The translations under genes were made by a program, and so were the position numbers. From Planctomycetota bacterium (GTDB lineage Bacteria; Planctomycetota; Phycisphaerae; Phycisphaerales; SM1A02), in the NCBI GenBank assembly GCA_024230295.1, contig JAAERN010000049.1, positions 62,001 through 126,000 of the forward strand: a stretch of DNA of 64,000 nt, given 5' to 3'. Positions 16,129-26,285 of this stretch are shown one piece after another. How positions within the stretch are numbered: the first letter of the stretch is position 1; each line of letters starts with the position of its first letter. Under the pieces are notes generated by a model. The model worked only from the letters and a program-made list of their open reading frames with translations, was not told the DNA's origin and made no database searches.

Positions 16129-19100
16129 TCAATCGGCCACGCGTTGCATCATGAGGATGCGGGGACGATCACCAGGGTGATTCACTTCGCTTCGATCAAC
16201 CACCATGACGTAGCGTGCATCTTCAACGATGTTCTTCGGATCGGTCGCATCCCAGATATTGGTTTCGGAATCGCGTTTGAATGTCCGCACACGCAAATGC
16301 ACCGTAAAGACATCACTTCGTGTCGTCACGATGTTCGAGATGCCGCTGAAAAGCAGCCCCTGTTCCTCGGCATCCGATGCAACACGATCCCCCGTCAGGT
16401 GGACTTCTCTGGACCTCGGGTCCGCTTCAGGGCCTCCATCCCGAACATACTGAAGCGGATCATCCCAAAGACCGTTTCCTGGACCGGCAGCCACATAATT
16501 GGACTCGCGAAGATCGTACACCTGCGTGTCATACAACCGCCCCGTGTCCGTGGACAGGAATGAGCCAGGGTTATCCAGCGGGCCAGACTGGCCAACCATA
16601 CTTCGGGGGTCGAACAGTTGGCTCTGGCCCGAGAAGTTGCCAAACTCGCCATGTACTTGCTTGTCTTGGAACCCGAACGGATTGCGGCTCGCCCAGTCCA
16701 TCCGCCATGCGTCCGCTGCAACGGCGCTGCCAATTGCCTGCCGCATATCCTCGTAGTCATCCTCGATATCGCCATCGGCATTGTGGTCCCAAGCCGCAAA
16801 ATCGTAGTAGGCCGGACGGCTCAACTGGAACAGTTCGCCGATGCCCGCGAATCCTCGTTCACCTCGGCTGAACCGAATGGTCTCATCGGCGTCAACATCT
16901 CCCAGCGATGGGTATTGCGGGTCGATGGAGAGCGCCTCATAAAACTGATCCATTTTCGCGAGCAGGTCGTCATCTGTATCAGGCAGATTGTCACTGCCCC
17001 ACCATGCATTTGGCAGACCGTATCCACGATCAGGATAGGGAGCGCCATCGGGGATGCCTGCCAACAGGTAGCCCGCATCATTTCGCAGCGGATCGAAGAT
17101 TGACGAACTCATCCAACGGGGTATGTGGCCGTTCCCATCTCGAAACTGCACAATGGCATCTGCCACCGCTGATCGCGGATGCGGACTGATAGGCCTGTCC
17201 GTGGTATGCAACATTGCAGTCACCGAGTCATCGAGGATGGGCTGCTTGTTCCACTGACCGTTCCCATTCGATGTTGGATCGGCGTGGACCAATCGATGCA
17301 TATGCGGCATCGAACGCAGCACTTCCGCTGGCGCTGTATTGATATTGATCATTCCGCTGGTCGCGCTGCGGTCGAACCCTCCCGCATTATCAAAGTTCGA
17401 AGTACGAGCATCGAATTGCGGATTGGTGTACTGAGAGACGAAACTCGACCAAGTGTCAATGTCATCAATCCGTCCATCGGCGTACTCAAATTCGGCGTTA
17501 CCCCCCGGCGTTGGTGCCCACTGGCCATTGTCTACGAGGTCGTAAATGCCAGGGCCATCACAGACAAACATATCGAGCAATCGCTGCGATGCCGGAAGGT
17601 CGGGTTCCATGTGAGACAAGTCAGTTGATTTGAGAACCCAGTGCGGCACAGCCTGGGGATCCATTCCACCGAAGCCGCCAGAATCGAAGTCGACATGCCT
17701 CAAGTCATAGGATGCGTCGCCGCCATCAGCAAACCATTGATGGTACGGATCACCCACAATCGCGTTAGGTCCATGCTGCGTGCCGGCCAACAACAGTCGC
17801 CCCGCTCGCACAGTATCGCCACCCTCTGCAAGGCGATCGGCGATCCCCTCTGAGAAAGTCCGCAATGTTGCGATGCGATCATTGAACGGTGTCACTTGAC
17901 CATCTTGCGATGACATCTGCCCGGATGCGGGATGGACCTCGAATCCGCCATCCTCAGGAATGCTCGGTTCGGGCGGCCATACCCACCACTCCGAGGGAAC
18001 TATTCGAGGAACGGGATTCGTCGGACTGAAATTCTGGGTCTTCAATGGAAGATACAACTCATGGGCCACGGTCATGGCGTTGAGTACCTCGCCCACTTGC
18101 TCAAAGTTAGCATTCTTGGGCTGCACTTGAAATCCGTGCGGCATCAATAGTTCGCCGTCGATCTCCGCCGGACCGTACCAGCCCTTGTCGGGATAGGACC
18201 AACTGAAGTTATACGCGCCGTAATTCCCGGCCTGGTCATACCCGGCGTCTCGTTTGCGAATGAGATCGTTCCAGTCGTCCCGATCCATCTGATCAAAGCC
18301 AAAGAAACACGGCTTTGCCGCTTGGAATATTCGGTACTCAGCCTCTGGAGTTCCGTCAGAGGTGTTGTCTAGCGTCCAGGTCCACGGAAGCCGGACATTC
18401 CGAGTCGCCCATGGATATGGGTAAGGGTTCTGCGAGGAATATGGATCCGCCGTCTGCCAGCCATTGCTCCCCGTGTCCCACCATCCGTCATCATCAGCAT
18501 CGATGCGACCGATTCCATCGGGATCCCAAGCTGTGCTGTAAATGTGCCCGTGTCGATAGCGAAGAAGCGTGGAATAGGTATCTGCCATCTCGAAACCACT
18601 CTGGCCGTACTCACCGGTTGAGCCAGCCGTCGTGCGATACCACCCCGCGCCCCAGTCTGAAATGAAGTCGCTTTGATCGAGAAACGGCGGCGGAACCTGT
18701 GGCGCATCGTTGGTCGTATCGCCATCCAGAAGCACGCTACTGTTCGGCAGATTTCGATCCAGTTCAGGATCTCCCTCAAAGAGAACCCGCACATCACGGG
18801 TCTGATTGGTCTGATTGGAGTCCGTCACCAGCCACTGCTTCCAGCTATACACATCATCAACGTCTTCGACCCAGGGCGCATCTATGGAGAAGTGCGAATA
18901 TTGCCCTTTCTGCTCGGCCCGCCGTCGATCCAGTCGGAGCGGAGAAGTCGTCGCTCCAAGCGACAAGGGAACGCTCATTGCGTTGTAGGGCTCCAGCTTT
19001 GGAAGATTGGCGTCGATGAGCAGCGGGTCCTCCGTAGCGACAACGAGATGCTGAATCTGGTTGCTCGGATCATTGGGCGGGGCCGGATCCGTCTGAAAAG

Positions 19101-22100
19101 ACGGACCGACAGCCGGGCTGTTCGAATCCCAACTCGCCATGCGCAAGACATTCCACCACTGCTCTTCATTTGGATCTGTATTCTCGCGCCCCTCCGGGAA
19201 CGTGATGGATGGATTGGCGCTGTTCACATCATCACCATCAACATCCATCGCTGTCGGTGAGTTTGGAAGTTCGCCAAGTTGCGCAGCCCAGTCGCGTGAC
19301 CAGGAACGCGTCACTCTCGAATTCGCAGGGACAAAGCGTGGCGCAGCCCGATCGGGGCGCCATCTTCGAGACGTCACCGGCGAATCAACCCAGTCGAGCA
19401 AATTGGTGGCATACTCAGCGTCAGCAAAGCTCGGCTGGCCCACTTGTTTCTGATCGGCAAAGTCATCGACTGCCCAAGCTCGGCTATACCGTGCCCATTG
19501 CATCCATCTCGCCTGAGACGGCGCAATCCGATACATCGGATCAAGCGTCGAGCGACCCTCGACCTGATCCTTGTTGCCAGCAGCCGGATACAAGGCGCGA
19601 GGATAGAGCCAGCTCTGAGCGGTATCCACGGTCGCCGCGGCCGTTTCCCCCTCCATCGTCAGACTGATTTGCGAGTGGACGGGGAAGTGAGTTGAAATTG
19701 TACTTTGCACTGGTTGAATTGCTTGCGGATAGTCAGCAAACGACGGCTGCCGGTGCTGCGCAAGTTCAATCTGCACGGCATGGGCAAACTCGTCAATTCC
19801 ATCGGTCCCGACCGTACGGTCAATCACAACCTCCGCCGTGTAATCGTTCAATCCGCTTTCGGCATGGGGGTCTTCATTGCCATTTTGATTCCAGTCACGC
19901 GCATGTCGCCGAACCAACTCGATGCCGACACCAATCTTGGCATCGATTGCCAGGTTTGAAAACTGCGTGTCCGACACGCCTTTTCCAACGCCTTGGCCGT
20001 ACCAGAACTTGGCCAGCGAAGGCATCGATCGACCAGACATCTCCACGTTGGAATAGGACGGATCATCCGAAGACACCTCAGTCGGCGACGTCGGATGATG
20101 ATTCGGGCGTATAGACCAGATCAGTTCCCCCGGCGCAATCCAGCGGACCTCATCTCGAAAGTGTGGATCCCTGAAGCCGTAATCGAACTCATCGCCACCA
20201 ATGTTCCCGTCTCCATCGACATCGCTCGATGGGTGCATGCCCTGCTCCGCATCCAGAAAGTCCAACCAGCGTGCCGCTTCAAATGGCTGGTTGTCAAAGT
20301 CGTAGTTGGCGGTGCCTTGATCCCGATCATCGAGTCCATTCATGATGATCGTCAAACTGTATGGACGGTCATTTGTGGCTGGGGGGAGCACGGGCGTGAG
20401 GTCCATGATGTGGTCATTGTCGCGATCCCAGATCACGTCCCCATCAGGAAGGCCTGTATTACTGTCTATGCTCGTCATCGCATCGAAAACGAGTGTGCCG
20501 TTGTAGGGCTGGCCTGCATGCTCGGCACCTGACAGATATGGCCGAGGATCAATCGGAATCGTCCACAATGGTGGTTGACTTGCATCATGCCTGTTCGGAC
20601 GGAAGAAGTTGAGCGAGTAAATCGGTTGCCCAAACTCATCAAGGAGGGGAACGGGTTCGTCGTACGGATTGATCAACTGAACAGCGAATACGACGCGCGG
20701 CGACTGTGGACGGTGTTCCGGTTTCGTGAAGTAGTCTCCTGCCGCATTCTGTGCATTGACGACCGCCCCCCACTCGCCATCATTATTCTCGCCGGGTGGC
20801 GTATACGCTGTCGCCCAAGTCCATAAATCAGCGTTCTCGTATTCGTTATAAGAGTTGTCTTGATTCTGACCGGGCTGAAGCAACGGCTGCCCCGGAATCT
20901 TCCACGGGCGACCGACCACTGCAACGAATGCCTCGGCAATAAATGGCTGCGCCTCAACTCCGAGTTCGTGAATCTCTGGGCTGTACTGCCCGGTCCAAGC
21001 ATCGTGTTCGGCGAAGAGGCGGTCCTCTTGATAGGCGACAGGGTTTTGTGGATCAGCGGGATCGACCCACTCAAGGTCAGCTTTATAGACATCCCAAGGC
21101 GCCACTGGAGGCGCGGCGGTTCCGGATCCCGATACCGCAGCGTCCAACACATCGCGAAGGCTGGCGTCACTGAGATCAACGAAGTCGTCGATCAAGTTGC
21201 CTCCGATCGCCTGCAGGTTCGCATCGAAAGGAAGGCCGTCCAAGTCATCGGGCAGAAGATCAACTCCACCCAACAGTTCGGGACGCGATCCATTCTGAAA
21301 GGTATCGCTCCACGGATTCTGATCCCAGTTGCCCAGTCGATCGGGAACATAAGCCTGCTCGAAAATCGGCAGTGCAACGGCGCCCCGATCACCGATCCAC
21401 ATGTACTCTGGATCGCTCTGGGGGGGCACGAGAGGATCGTTGCCTTCCATTGAGTACAGGGGCGACTCGCTGTCTGGATCTCGCATAGCCATCATGTTGG
21501 CGGCCATAGCCGCAGCCATCCGGCGAGTCTTCTCCCACGCAGCATCGCCCTTACCGAAATACGAATCACGGCTTCCGAGTTGCAGCGTGCCCTCTGGGGA
21601 TCCGCCGCTGTTTTGCGGCTGCGTATCGCGATCGACAACATCGCCGCTCGTGAGGCCGAGCATGAGATTGTGTGCCAATAGATCACTGAAGGCATAGGGC
21701 TGATATTCGGGTGGTGGTTGCGAATTCGGATCCGGATCCGGATTCGAGGGTGGCGATGGTCGCTCGTATTCGCGGAGGTCGAGTTTCAATCTTGATTGTT
21801 CGAGAAACCGCTCATGAAGATTACGGACGATGACGTCGTTGAGGTCTCCCTCAATGTTGCCCTGTTTATGATTAAGTACAAACTGCCACGCCCGCGGCTC
21901 TGGTGCCCGCTGCGACCACCAGAGATACGGCGGCCGAGTTTCGTTCCGTGCAGCAGAAAAGAAGGTCATTCGATGCCGCAGATCCGATGCCAGTTGACGA
22001 TTGTCGAGCGGTTCACTGTGCTCTGGCCAGTCCAGTTTGCCGCGAAGGATGTGCGGAGTGCTGTTGCCCTGCGATCCACCAATCGCACGCTCCAACCGAG

Positions 22101-24264
22101 AGTAGACATATCCGCTGTTACTTCCTTCGTGCGCGCGGAGCTCGAACTCGTCGGCTAGACCAAATGGCGTGAAAATATTCTGCGGATGCTGCGACTCCTG
22201 CCCACTCTCCTTGAAGTAAAACAGCCTGTTGTCGCGGTCTGCGATGTCGTAGAGGCCGCCGCCACCATCGGGAAAGAACGGGTTCGCCAAACTGCCCGAG
22301 TCGATGTTCATCGCTTCAAGCCACGCTCGGTTGCTCTGACCCCGCCAGTAGTTCGCATTCCACGCAACAGGAGTTTCCGAGTAGCCGTGGCCACTCATGA
22401 TTCCAGGACCGGGGAATGTAAGCATCGGTCGGTCAAGGCTTGGATGCGGCTCCTGCAGCAGATCCCAAGTGCCTCCACCGTAGAAAGGCGCTTCAAGAAG
22501 CCACGGTTGGTGCGACTCAATGTCGAAGAACCCGGTATTCCAAACCGGAATCCCGTCGCCTCCTGCGGTCACTGGAATTCGGGCGCTGTCCTGGCCATAA
22601 CCAGCAGAGTTCTGACTCACAAGCGCGGTCGAAGCTGGCGTCCAGCCACGAGTGCTCTCCTTGCTGGATCCATCATCCTGCCGCTCAAACCGTGTTGCGA
22701 CATTCGCGTTGATGCGGCCGCTGTTATCGGTGATCGAGACTCCCACGATCTGCCGCGTGTCGTCCACACCAACATGGGGCGAGAGCCACCAGAAGGAGTC
22801 GGTAAACCCGTCTCCATCGGTATCGGTCAGGATGCGATTGACATGCCAACGGGCGGTACCGGGGATGAACTCGTCTGCCTCTGATTCGCCAAAGCGAGGA
22901 TCGCCGGGCAGGGGTTGAGTAGTCGGATCACCTGAGTATTCAGGATGGCTCGGATCGGTTTCCGGATCGTAGTACTCACTGACCCCATCGCCGTCGAGAT
23001 CATTCAGATCATAGAAGTTGGAAGGCAACATCGTGCCGTCGCCATTCCTCGCCGCCAGAAGTGCCTGCTTGTATCCCTCGGGGCGAAGCCAGTTGAGCCA
23101 GCGGTCCCAAAAGTCGAGGTGCCCGGTGTACTGGGTCATGTCAGTAGGCGCTGCGGACAGTGACACTGATTCCGTTTCAGGCAAGAACGTCGTGGTAGCA
23201 GTGTCACCCCAGTGGAATCCGTCGCCTGAGAGTGTCGTCCAGTTGTCGGCAACCCGAGTTTGCTCACCGGCCGGGCCGAGCCAACCGCTTGGGACCATCG
23301 CAGGCCACTGTTCAATCGGAACATCGGTCCGCTGAACAACGCCACCGTAATACCTTCGTCCGTCGGCCCACGCTGCATCCGTGTAAACATTGTGTCGGAT
23401 GCCATCCTCAGAGATGGCGCTCCGCTCCCCCGTCACATCCGCGATGTCCGGGCACATACGCCAACCGTTGCCAGCGCGGCCGAGATAAGTCAAATGCCGC
23501 CAGTGGCTGAAGGCATCGGCGTTGCGGTCCATGAACGGATTTGCCAGAGACGGAAGGACTGCGGTCGGGTTTGCTATTCCCCGCGACGGCACACGCTGTG
23601 GTTCGATATCGCGCAGCCACCGGGTATCAGAAGTACCGGGGCCACCCAGTGGATTCTCGCGTGGCTGCAGCACTTGGTTGGTCAGATTGACAGCAGGCCA
23701 CAATTCAGGCGCCTCGGGCCAGTCAAAAAGGGCGACATCCTCATCGGCCCGAAGATCCGCCCACAGCCACTGCTGTGGATCCCAGCGGCCATCCGGATTG
23801 TCTGGGTTGTCATAGACAATTTCGTGTAGGGGGCCCGGTCGGAGCGGCCATGTCAGCCAGTCCGGTGGATTGGTCCAAGGCGACACTTCCCACGGCGCAC
23901 GGTTCCACGCAAAATCCGGATCGACGCCATAGCGAATTGCCTTCGGATCGAGCGACTCGCGGCGGCTTTCATCGGGCGGCAGCGCGGCAGCGAACTCGGC
24001 GGGCGTGTAGTCGATCTCTCGAACAAACAAGGCATCGGCCACTTCCTGAGCGATTTCCAGAGCAGCGGTTTCGGTTCGATCTCGGCTGAAGGCGCGTTGC
24101 CGATGAACCCGTCCCATATCCCGAAGCGACTGAGTCCTCGAGAGGAACACGGTCGCAATGATGACCAGTAGCACCAGCATTCCGGCAACCAGAATGAGCG
24201 TATTGCCCCGCCGCCCGCTCGACTGCCGTCGGCGGTACACAGAGGTATCGACCCGAGAAATCAT
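16129..24264 (-). CDS. Giant GspK-like minor pseudopilin (2711 residues)
   Basis: One uninterrupted ORF encoding about 300 kDa. The N-terminus SGRRGNTLILVAGMLVLLVIIATVFLSR is a prepilin-like segment lacking the Glu at +5, as GspK/PilX proteins do. Near residue 2300 comes INTAPAEVLRSMP, the helix-hairpin-helix signature of GspK, followed by ADAIVQFRD and RGFAGIGELFQL, also GspK-like. Ordinary GspK proteins have about 330 residues, so roughly 2000 residues are inserted between the membrane helix and this region. The insert is rich in Trp, Asp, Pro and Gly and carries several calcium-loop motifs (DLDGDGVSEYYD, DTDGDGFTD, DVDGDGNIGGDEF, DADDDGWWD). It is the last gene of the locus and overlaps gspJ (ATGA). 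Confidence 0.82.
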   Translation of the reverse strand: MISRVDTSVYRRRQSSGRRGNTLILVAGMLVLLVIIATVFLSRTQSLRDMGRVHRQRAFSRDRTETAALEIAQEVADALFVREIDYTPAEFAAALPPDESRRESLDPKAIRYGVDPDFAWNRAPWEVSPWTNPPDWLTWPLRPGPLHEIVYDNPDNPDGRWDPQQWLWADLRADEDVALFDWPEAPELWPAVNLTNQVLQPRENPLGGPGTSDTRWLRDIEPQRVPSRGIANPTAVLPSLANPFMDRNADAFSHWRHLTYLGRAGNGWRMCPDIADVTGERSAISEDGIRHNVYTDAAWADGRRYYGGVVQRTDVPIEQWPAMVPSGWLGPAGEQTRVADNWTTLSGDGFHWGDTATTTFLPETESVSLSAAPTDMTQYTGHLDFWDRWLNWLRPEGYKQALLAARNGDGTMLPSNFYDLNDLDGDGVSEYYDPETDPSHPEYSGDPTTQPLPGDPRFGESEADEFIPGTARWHVNRILTDTDGDGFTDSFWWLSPHVGVDDTRQIVGVSITDNSGRINANVATRFERQDDGSSKESTRGWTPASTALVSQNSAGYGQDSARIPVTAGGDGIPVWNTGFFDIESHQPWLLEAPFYGGGTWDLLQEPHPSLDRPMLTFPGPGIMSGHGYSETPVAWNANYWRGQSNRAWLEAMNIDSGSLANPFFPDGGGGLYDIADRDNRLFYFKESGQESQHPQNIFTPFGLADEFELRAHEGSNSGYVYSRLERAIGGSQGNSTPHILRGKLDWPEHSEPLDNRQLASDLRHRMTFFSAARNETRPPYLWWSQRAPEPRAWQFVLNHKQGNIEGDLNDVIVRNLHERFLEQSRLKLDLREYERPSPPSNPDPDPNSQPPPEYQPYAFSDLLAHNLMLGLTSGDVVDRDTQPQNSGGSPEGTLQLGSRDSYFGKGDAAWEKTRRMAAAMAANMMAMRDPDSESPLYSMEGNDPLVPPQSDPEYMWIGDRGAVALPIFEQAYVPDRLGNWDQNPWSDTFQNGSRPELLGGVDLLPDDLDGLPFDANLQAIGGNLIDDFVDLSDASLRDVLDAAVSGSGTAAPPVAPWDVYKADLEWVDPADPQNPVAYQEDRLFAEHDAWTGQYSPEIHELGVEAQPFIAEAFVAVVGRPWKIPGQPLLQPGQNQDNSYNEYENADLWTWATAYTPPGENNDGEWGAVVNAQNAAGDYFTKPEHRPQSPRVVFAVQLINPYDEPVPLLDEFGQPIYSLNFFRPNRHDASQPPLWTIPIDPRPYLSGAEHAGQPYNGTLVFDAMTSIDSNTGLPDGDVIWDRDNDHIMDLTPVLPPATNDRPYSLTIIMNGLDDRDQGTANYDFDNQPFEAARWLDFLDAEQGMHPSSDVDGDGNIGGDEFDYGFRDPHFRDEVRWIAPGELIWSIRPNHHPTSPTEVSSDDPSYSNVEMSGRSMPSLAKFWYGQGVGKGVSDTQFSNLAIDAKIGVGIELVRRHARDWNQNGNEDPHAESGLNDYTAEVVIDRTVGTDGIDEFAHAVQIELAQHRQPSFADYPQAIQPVQSTISTHFPVHSQISLTMEGETAAATVDTAQSWLYPRALYPAAGNKDQVEGRSTLDPMYRIAPSQARWMQWARYSRAWAVDDFADQKQVGQPSFADAEYATNLLDWVDSPVTSRRWRPDRAAPRFVPANSRVTRSWSRDWAAQLGELPNSPTAMDVDGDDVNSANPSITFPEGRENTDPNEEQWWNVLRMASWDSNSPAVGPSFQTDPAPPNDPSNQIQHLVVATEDPLLIDANLPKLEPYNAMSVPLSLGATTSPLRLDRRRAEQKGQYSHFSIDAPWVEDVDDVYSWKQWLVTDSNQTNQTRDVRVLFEGDPELDRNLPNSSVLLDGDTTNDAPQVPPPFLDQSDFISDWGAGWYRTTAGSTGEYGQSGFEMADTYSTLLRYRHGHIYSTAWDPDGIGRIDADDDGWWDTGSNGWQTADPYSSQNPYPYPWATRNVRLPWTWTLDNTSDGTPEAEYRIFQAAKPCFFGFDQMDRDDWNDLIRKRDAGYDQAGNYGAYNFSWSYPDKGWYGPAEIDGELLMPHGFQVQPKNANFEQVGEVLNAMTVAHELYLPLKTQNFSPTNPVPRIVPSEWWVWPPEPSIPEDGGFEVHPASGQMSSQDGQVTPFNDRIATLRTFSEGIADRLAEGGDTVRAGRLLLAGTQHGPNAIVGDPYHQWFADGGDASYDLRHVDFDSGGFGGMDPQAVPHWVLKSTDLSHMEPDLPASQRLLDMFVCDGPGIYDLVDNGQWAPTPGGNAEFEYADGRIDDIDTWSSFVSQYTNPQFDARTSNFDNAGGFDRSATSGMININTAPAEVLRSMPHMHRLVHADPTSNGNGQWNKQPILDDSVTAMLHTTDRPISPHPRSAVADAIVQFRDGNGHIPRWMSSSIFDPLRNDAGYLLAGIPDGAPYPDRGYGLPNAWWGSDNLPDTDDDLLAKMDQFYEALSIDPQYPSLGDVDADETIRFSRGERGFAGIGELFQLSRPAYYDFAAWDHNADGDIEDDYEDMRQAIGSAVAADAWRMDWASRNPFGFQDKQVHGEFGNFSGQSQLFDPRSMVGQSGPLDNPGSFLSTDTGRLYDTQVYDLRESNYVAAGPGNGLWDDPLQYVRDGGPEADPRSREVHLTGDRVASDAEEQGLLFSGISNIVTTRSDVFTVHLRVRTFKRDSETNIWDATDPKNIVEDARYVMVVDRSEVNHPGDRPRILMMQRVAD

Positions 24265-26285
24265 TGCAAACGCTCCTTGGGAAGTTCCACTACGAACTGA
24301 ACGAGTTTGCCATGCTCAAGGTTCGTTTCGGTATCGTGCAGAACCATCGTGAACCGCAGGGCCGAGGGCCAAGGGGTGTATGAGGGGTCGGGGTCCAACA
24401 AACCATCGTTACCGAACTCTTGGGTATCGGGATTTGCATTACCGGCCAGAACATCTCGGTTTTTCAGGAGCGGCCATCGTCGATTCGGGCCGAAGATCGC
24501 CCAGTATTCGCGGACTGGTTCCTGCCCGGGAAAGGCCGCTGGAACAACAACCTCATCAACCGCTAACGGGTTGAGAAGCGAAGGAGCCGCCATCGACGGC
24601 TTGGCGTTCTCGGGGTACACCTCCTCGGGAGTCTTCTGAGGTGCCAGGTTGGCAGGATATGAGGCGGCATAATCACGAAAGCTGGTCACACCCCGGTCCC
24701 ACTTGTCGGCAGCATCCGCCGGGATTCTCTTGTCAGGCATGCCGAACCAGAATTGCTGCCCAGATTGTCTCACATCGGTACCAGCCAATTGCCCACCCAA
24801 AGGGTCAAAATTGCTGTCCGCAGAGTCGTACCTAAATCCATGCCAGGTCACCCGGTCTCGACGGCTGATGGAACGGTCAGGCTCAACCCATTGCCAAGCC
24901 CGCGTCTCTCCGACGTTGTCATCCCACGTCCACTCGACAATAAAGTCGCTACAGGCCGATCCACAAATCTGATTGGTGAGTGACTGGTCATAGCGAGATG
25001 GTCCGGGGGCCGAACGCTCTACCCGCGGCCATGCCAAGAGTGTCTTGAGGAGATGCCGCTGTGTGGCCAGACCGGGCACGGCGGTGTCCTCCAGAATTGC
25101 GTGCGTGCCATCGGCGACGTCATCGTGCACTCCATCGTCGTTCGCATCGAACCATGGACGTCGACCAAAGACCGCATCGGGCTGGGTTTTGTGCCGACTA
25201 TGGAGAAGTGATTTACGGACATCGCCAAGCAACATCGACGTCATGTCAACTCTGCCCATGTCGATAACTGCGGCATCACGTTCGAACCCAGTTGCTTGCG
25301 GCGTAGTACGACGAGGGTCGGCCGGAAAGAGCGACTTCGTTGAATATGTCGATGCGTTGTAGATCTTCTTGGATTTGTCAGCCGGGTTTTGGGAGTCGTC
25401 GTCACCCATCACAGCGAGCCGCCGCGCAAGCAGCCAACGCCTTGCCTCGGGCTGATCACCGCGAACCAACCTTGCAGTATCGACAGCAGGGGCTTCCTGC
25501 TTGTACAAGTCATTGGTGTTGCCACCGGCAAAGCCATACTGGCTGTAGACCGCTTCGAGTTCGCCACCCCAGCCTCCGCTGGCGAAATCGCCGTTGACAT
25601 TCGATCGATAGAAGGGCGCCAGACGAGCGAGATTCGCTTCGAGTCCTGACGAGTCGGCGAATTGTCCTTCAACCGTTCGGAAGGCATCGAAGTCAATATC
25701 GTGCCCCTTATATTGCGGAGGCAGTTCGCCAAGTAGTGACTCCGTGGGGTCGGGCGTCGCACCTGTGGTGTAGTCGTACACGGAGTAGGGCGAGAGCAAT
25801 GGGAACTGCAGTCCGTGACCATAGGTAACTGCAGATGTTGATCCCATCGAGCGAGACACACCACCGAGCAAACTGTTGCCAGAGAGCCTTGCGCCAAGAG
25901 GAACAGACCGCTCGAACCCACCAATAAAGAACATCAACTGATCGCACCGTACCGGCGCATCGGCTGGCAGCGAGGGATTGATGAGCGGAGGCCGCGGCCC
26001 GGGCTTGGTGTTGTCCCAGTGCACGCGGTTGTAGTCATTCGGAACCTCGACCGAGTGGATAATGAGGCTTCCGTCCGGACTCACTCTGCTCAGGTCATCT
26101 CGAATCTGTTTCTCAATCGCCCACGACTCCTGCAGCACGCTGCCAGAGGCTTCGCCCATCCGGGCAACACCAGATGCCGCCTGAAATGCCTGTCCGCAGA
26201 CCAGCACGACAACAACCAGCACCGCAACCGACACAAGAATCTCGATGAGTGTAAAGGCCCGAGATGTCCGACAAGTAGATCGCAT
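24261..26285 (-). CDS. Prepilin-type protein, GspJ-like, with very large C-terminal domain
   Basis: About 674 residues. N-terminal type III signal RAFTLIEILVSVAVLVVVVLVCGQAF with Glu at +5 and Ala instead of Gly before the cleavage point, then an ARM-like helix (ESWAIEKQIRDDLSRV) typical of GspJ. GspJ proteins are normally about 200 residues. The extra 450 or so residues contain a calcium-loop-like DANDDGVHDD and no recognised enzyme motif. ATG 26285 overlaps the stop of the upstream gene by one base (TGATG); the track start at 26369 is inside that gene. It should join GspI- and GspK-like proteins at the pseudopilus tip. Confidence 0.82.
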   Translation of the reverse strand: MRSTCRTSRAFTLIEILVSVAVLVVVVLVCGQAFQAASGVARMGEASGSVLQESWAIEKQIRDDLSRVSPDGSLIIHSVEVPNDYNRVHWDNTKPGPRPPLINPSLPADAPVRCDQLMFFIGGFERSVPLGARLSGNSLLGGVSRSMGSTSAVTYGHGLQFPLLSPYSVYDYTTGATPDPTESLLGELPPQYKGHDIDFDAFRTVEGQFADSSGLEANLARLAPFYRSNVNGDFASGGWGGELEAVYSQYGFAGGNTNDLYKQEAPAVDTARLVRGDQPEARRWLLARRLAVMGDDDSQNPADKSKKIYNASTYSTKSLFPADPRRTTPQATGFERDAAVIDMGRVDMTSMLLGDVRKSLLHSRHKTQPDAVFGRRPWFDANDDGVHDDVADGTHAILEDTAVPGLATQRHLLKTLLAWPRVERSAPGPSRYDQSLTNQICGSACSDFIVEWTWDDNVGETRAWQWVEPDRSISRRDRVTWHGFRYDSADSNFDPLGGQLAGTDVRQSGQQFWFGMPDKRIPADAADKWDRGVTSFRDYAASYPANLAPQKTPEEVYPENAKPSMAAPSLLNPLAVDEVVVPAAFPGQEPVREYWAIFGPNRRWPLLKNRDVLAGNANPDTQEFGNDGLLDPDPSYTPWPSALRFTMVLHDTETNLEHGKLVQFVVELPKERLQ

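Noticed and set aside
16129-24264. Possibility that the giant ORF is several genes fused by sequencing error
   Set aside because: The frame is open for 8.1 kb with a prepilin start and a GspK-like end in the same frame, and the calcium-loop motifs are spread through it. Not excluded absolutely without relatives.
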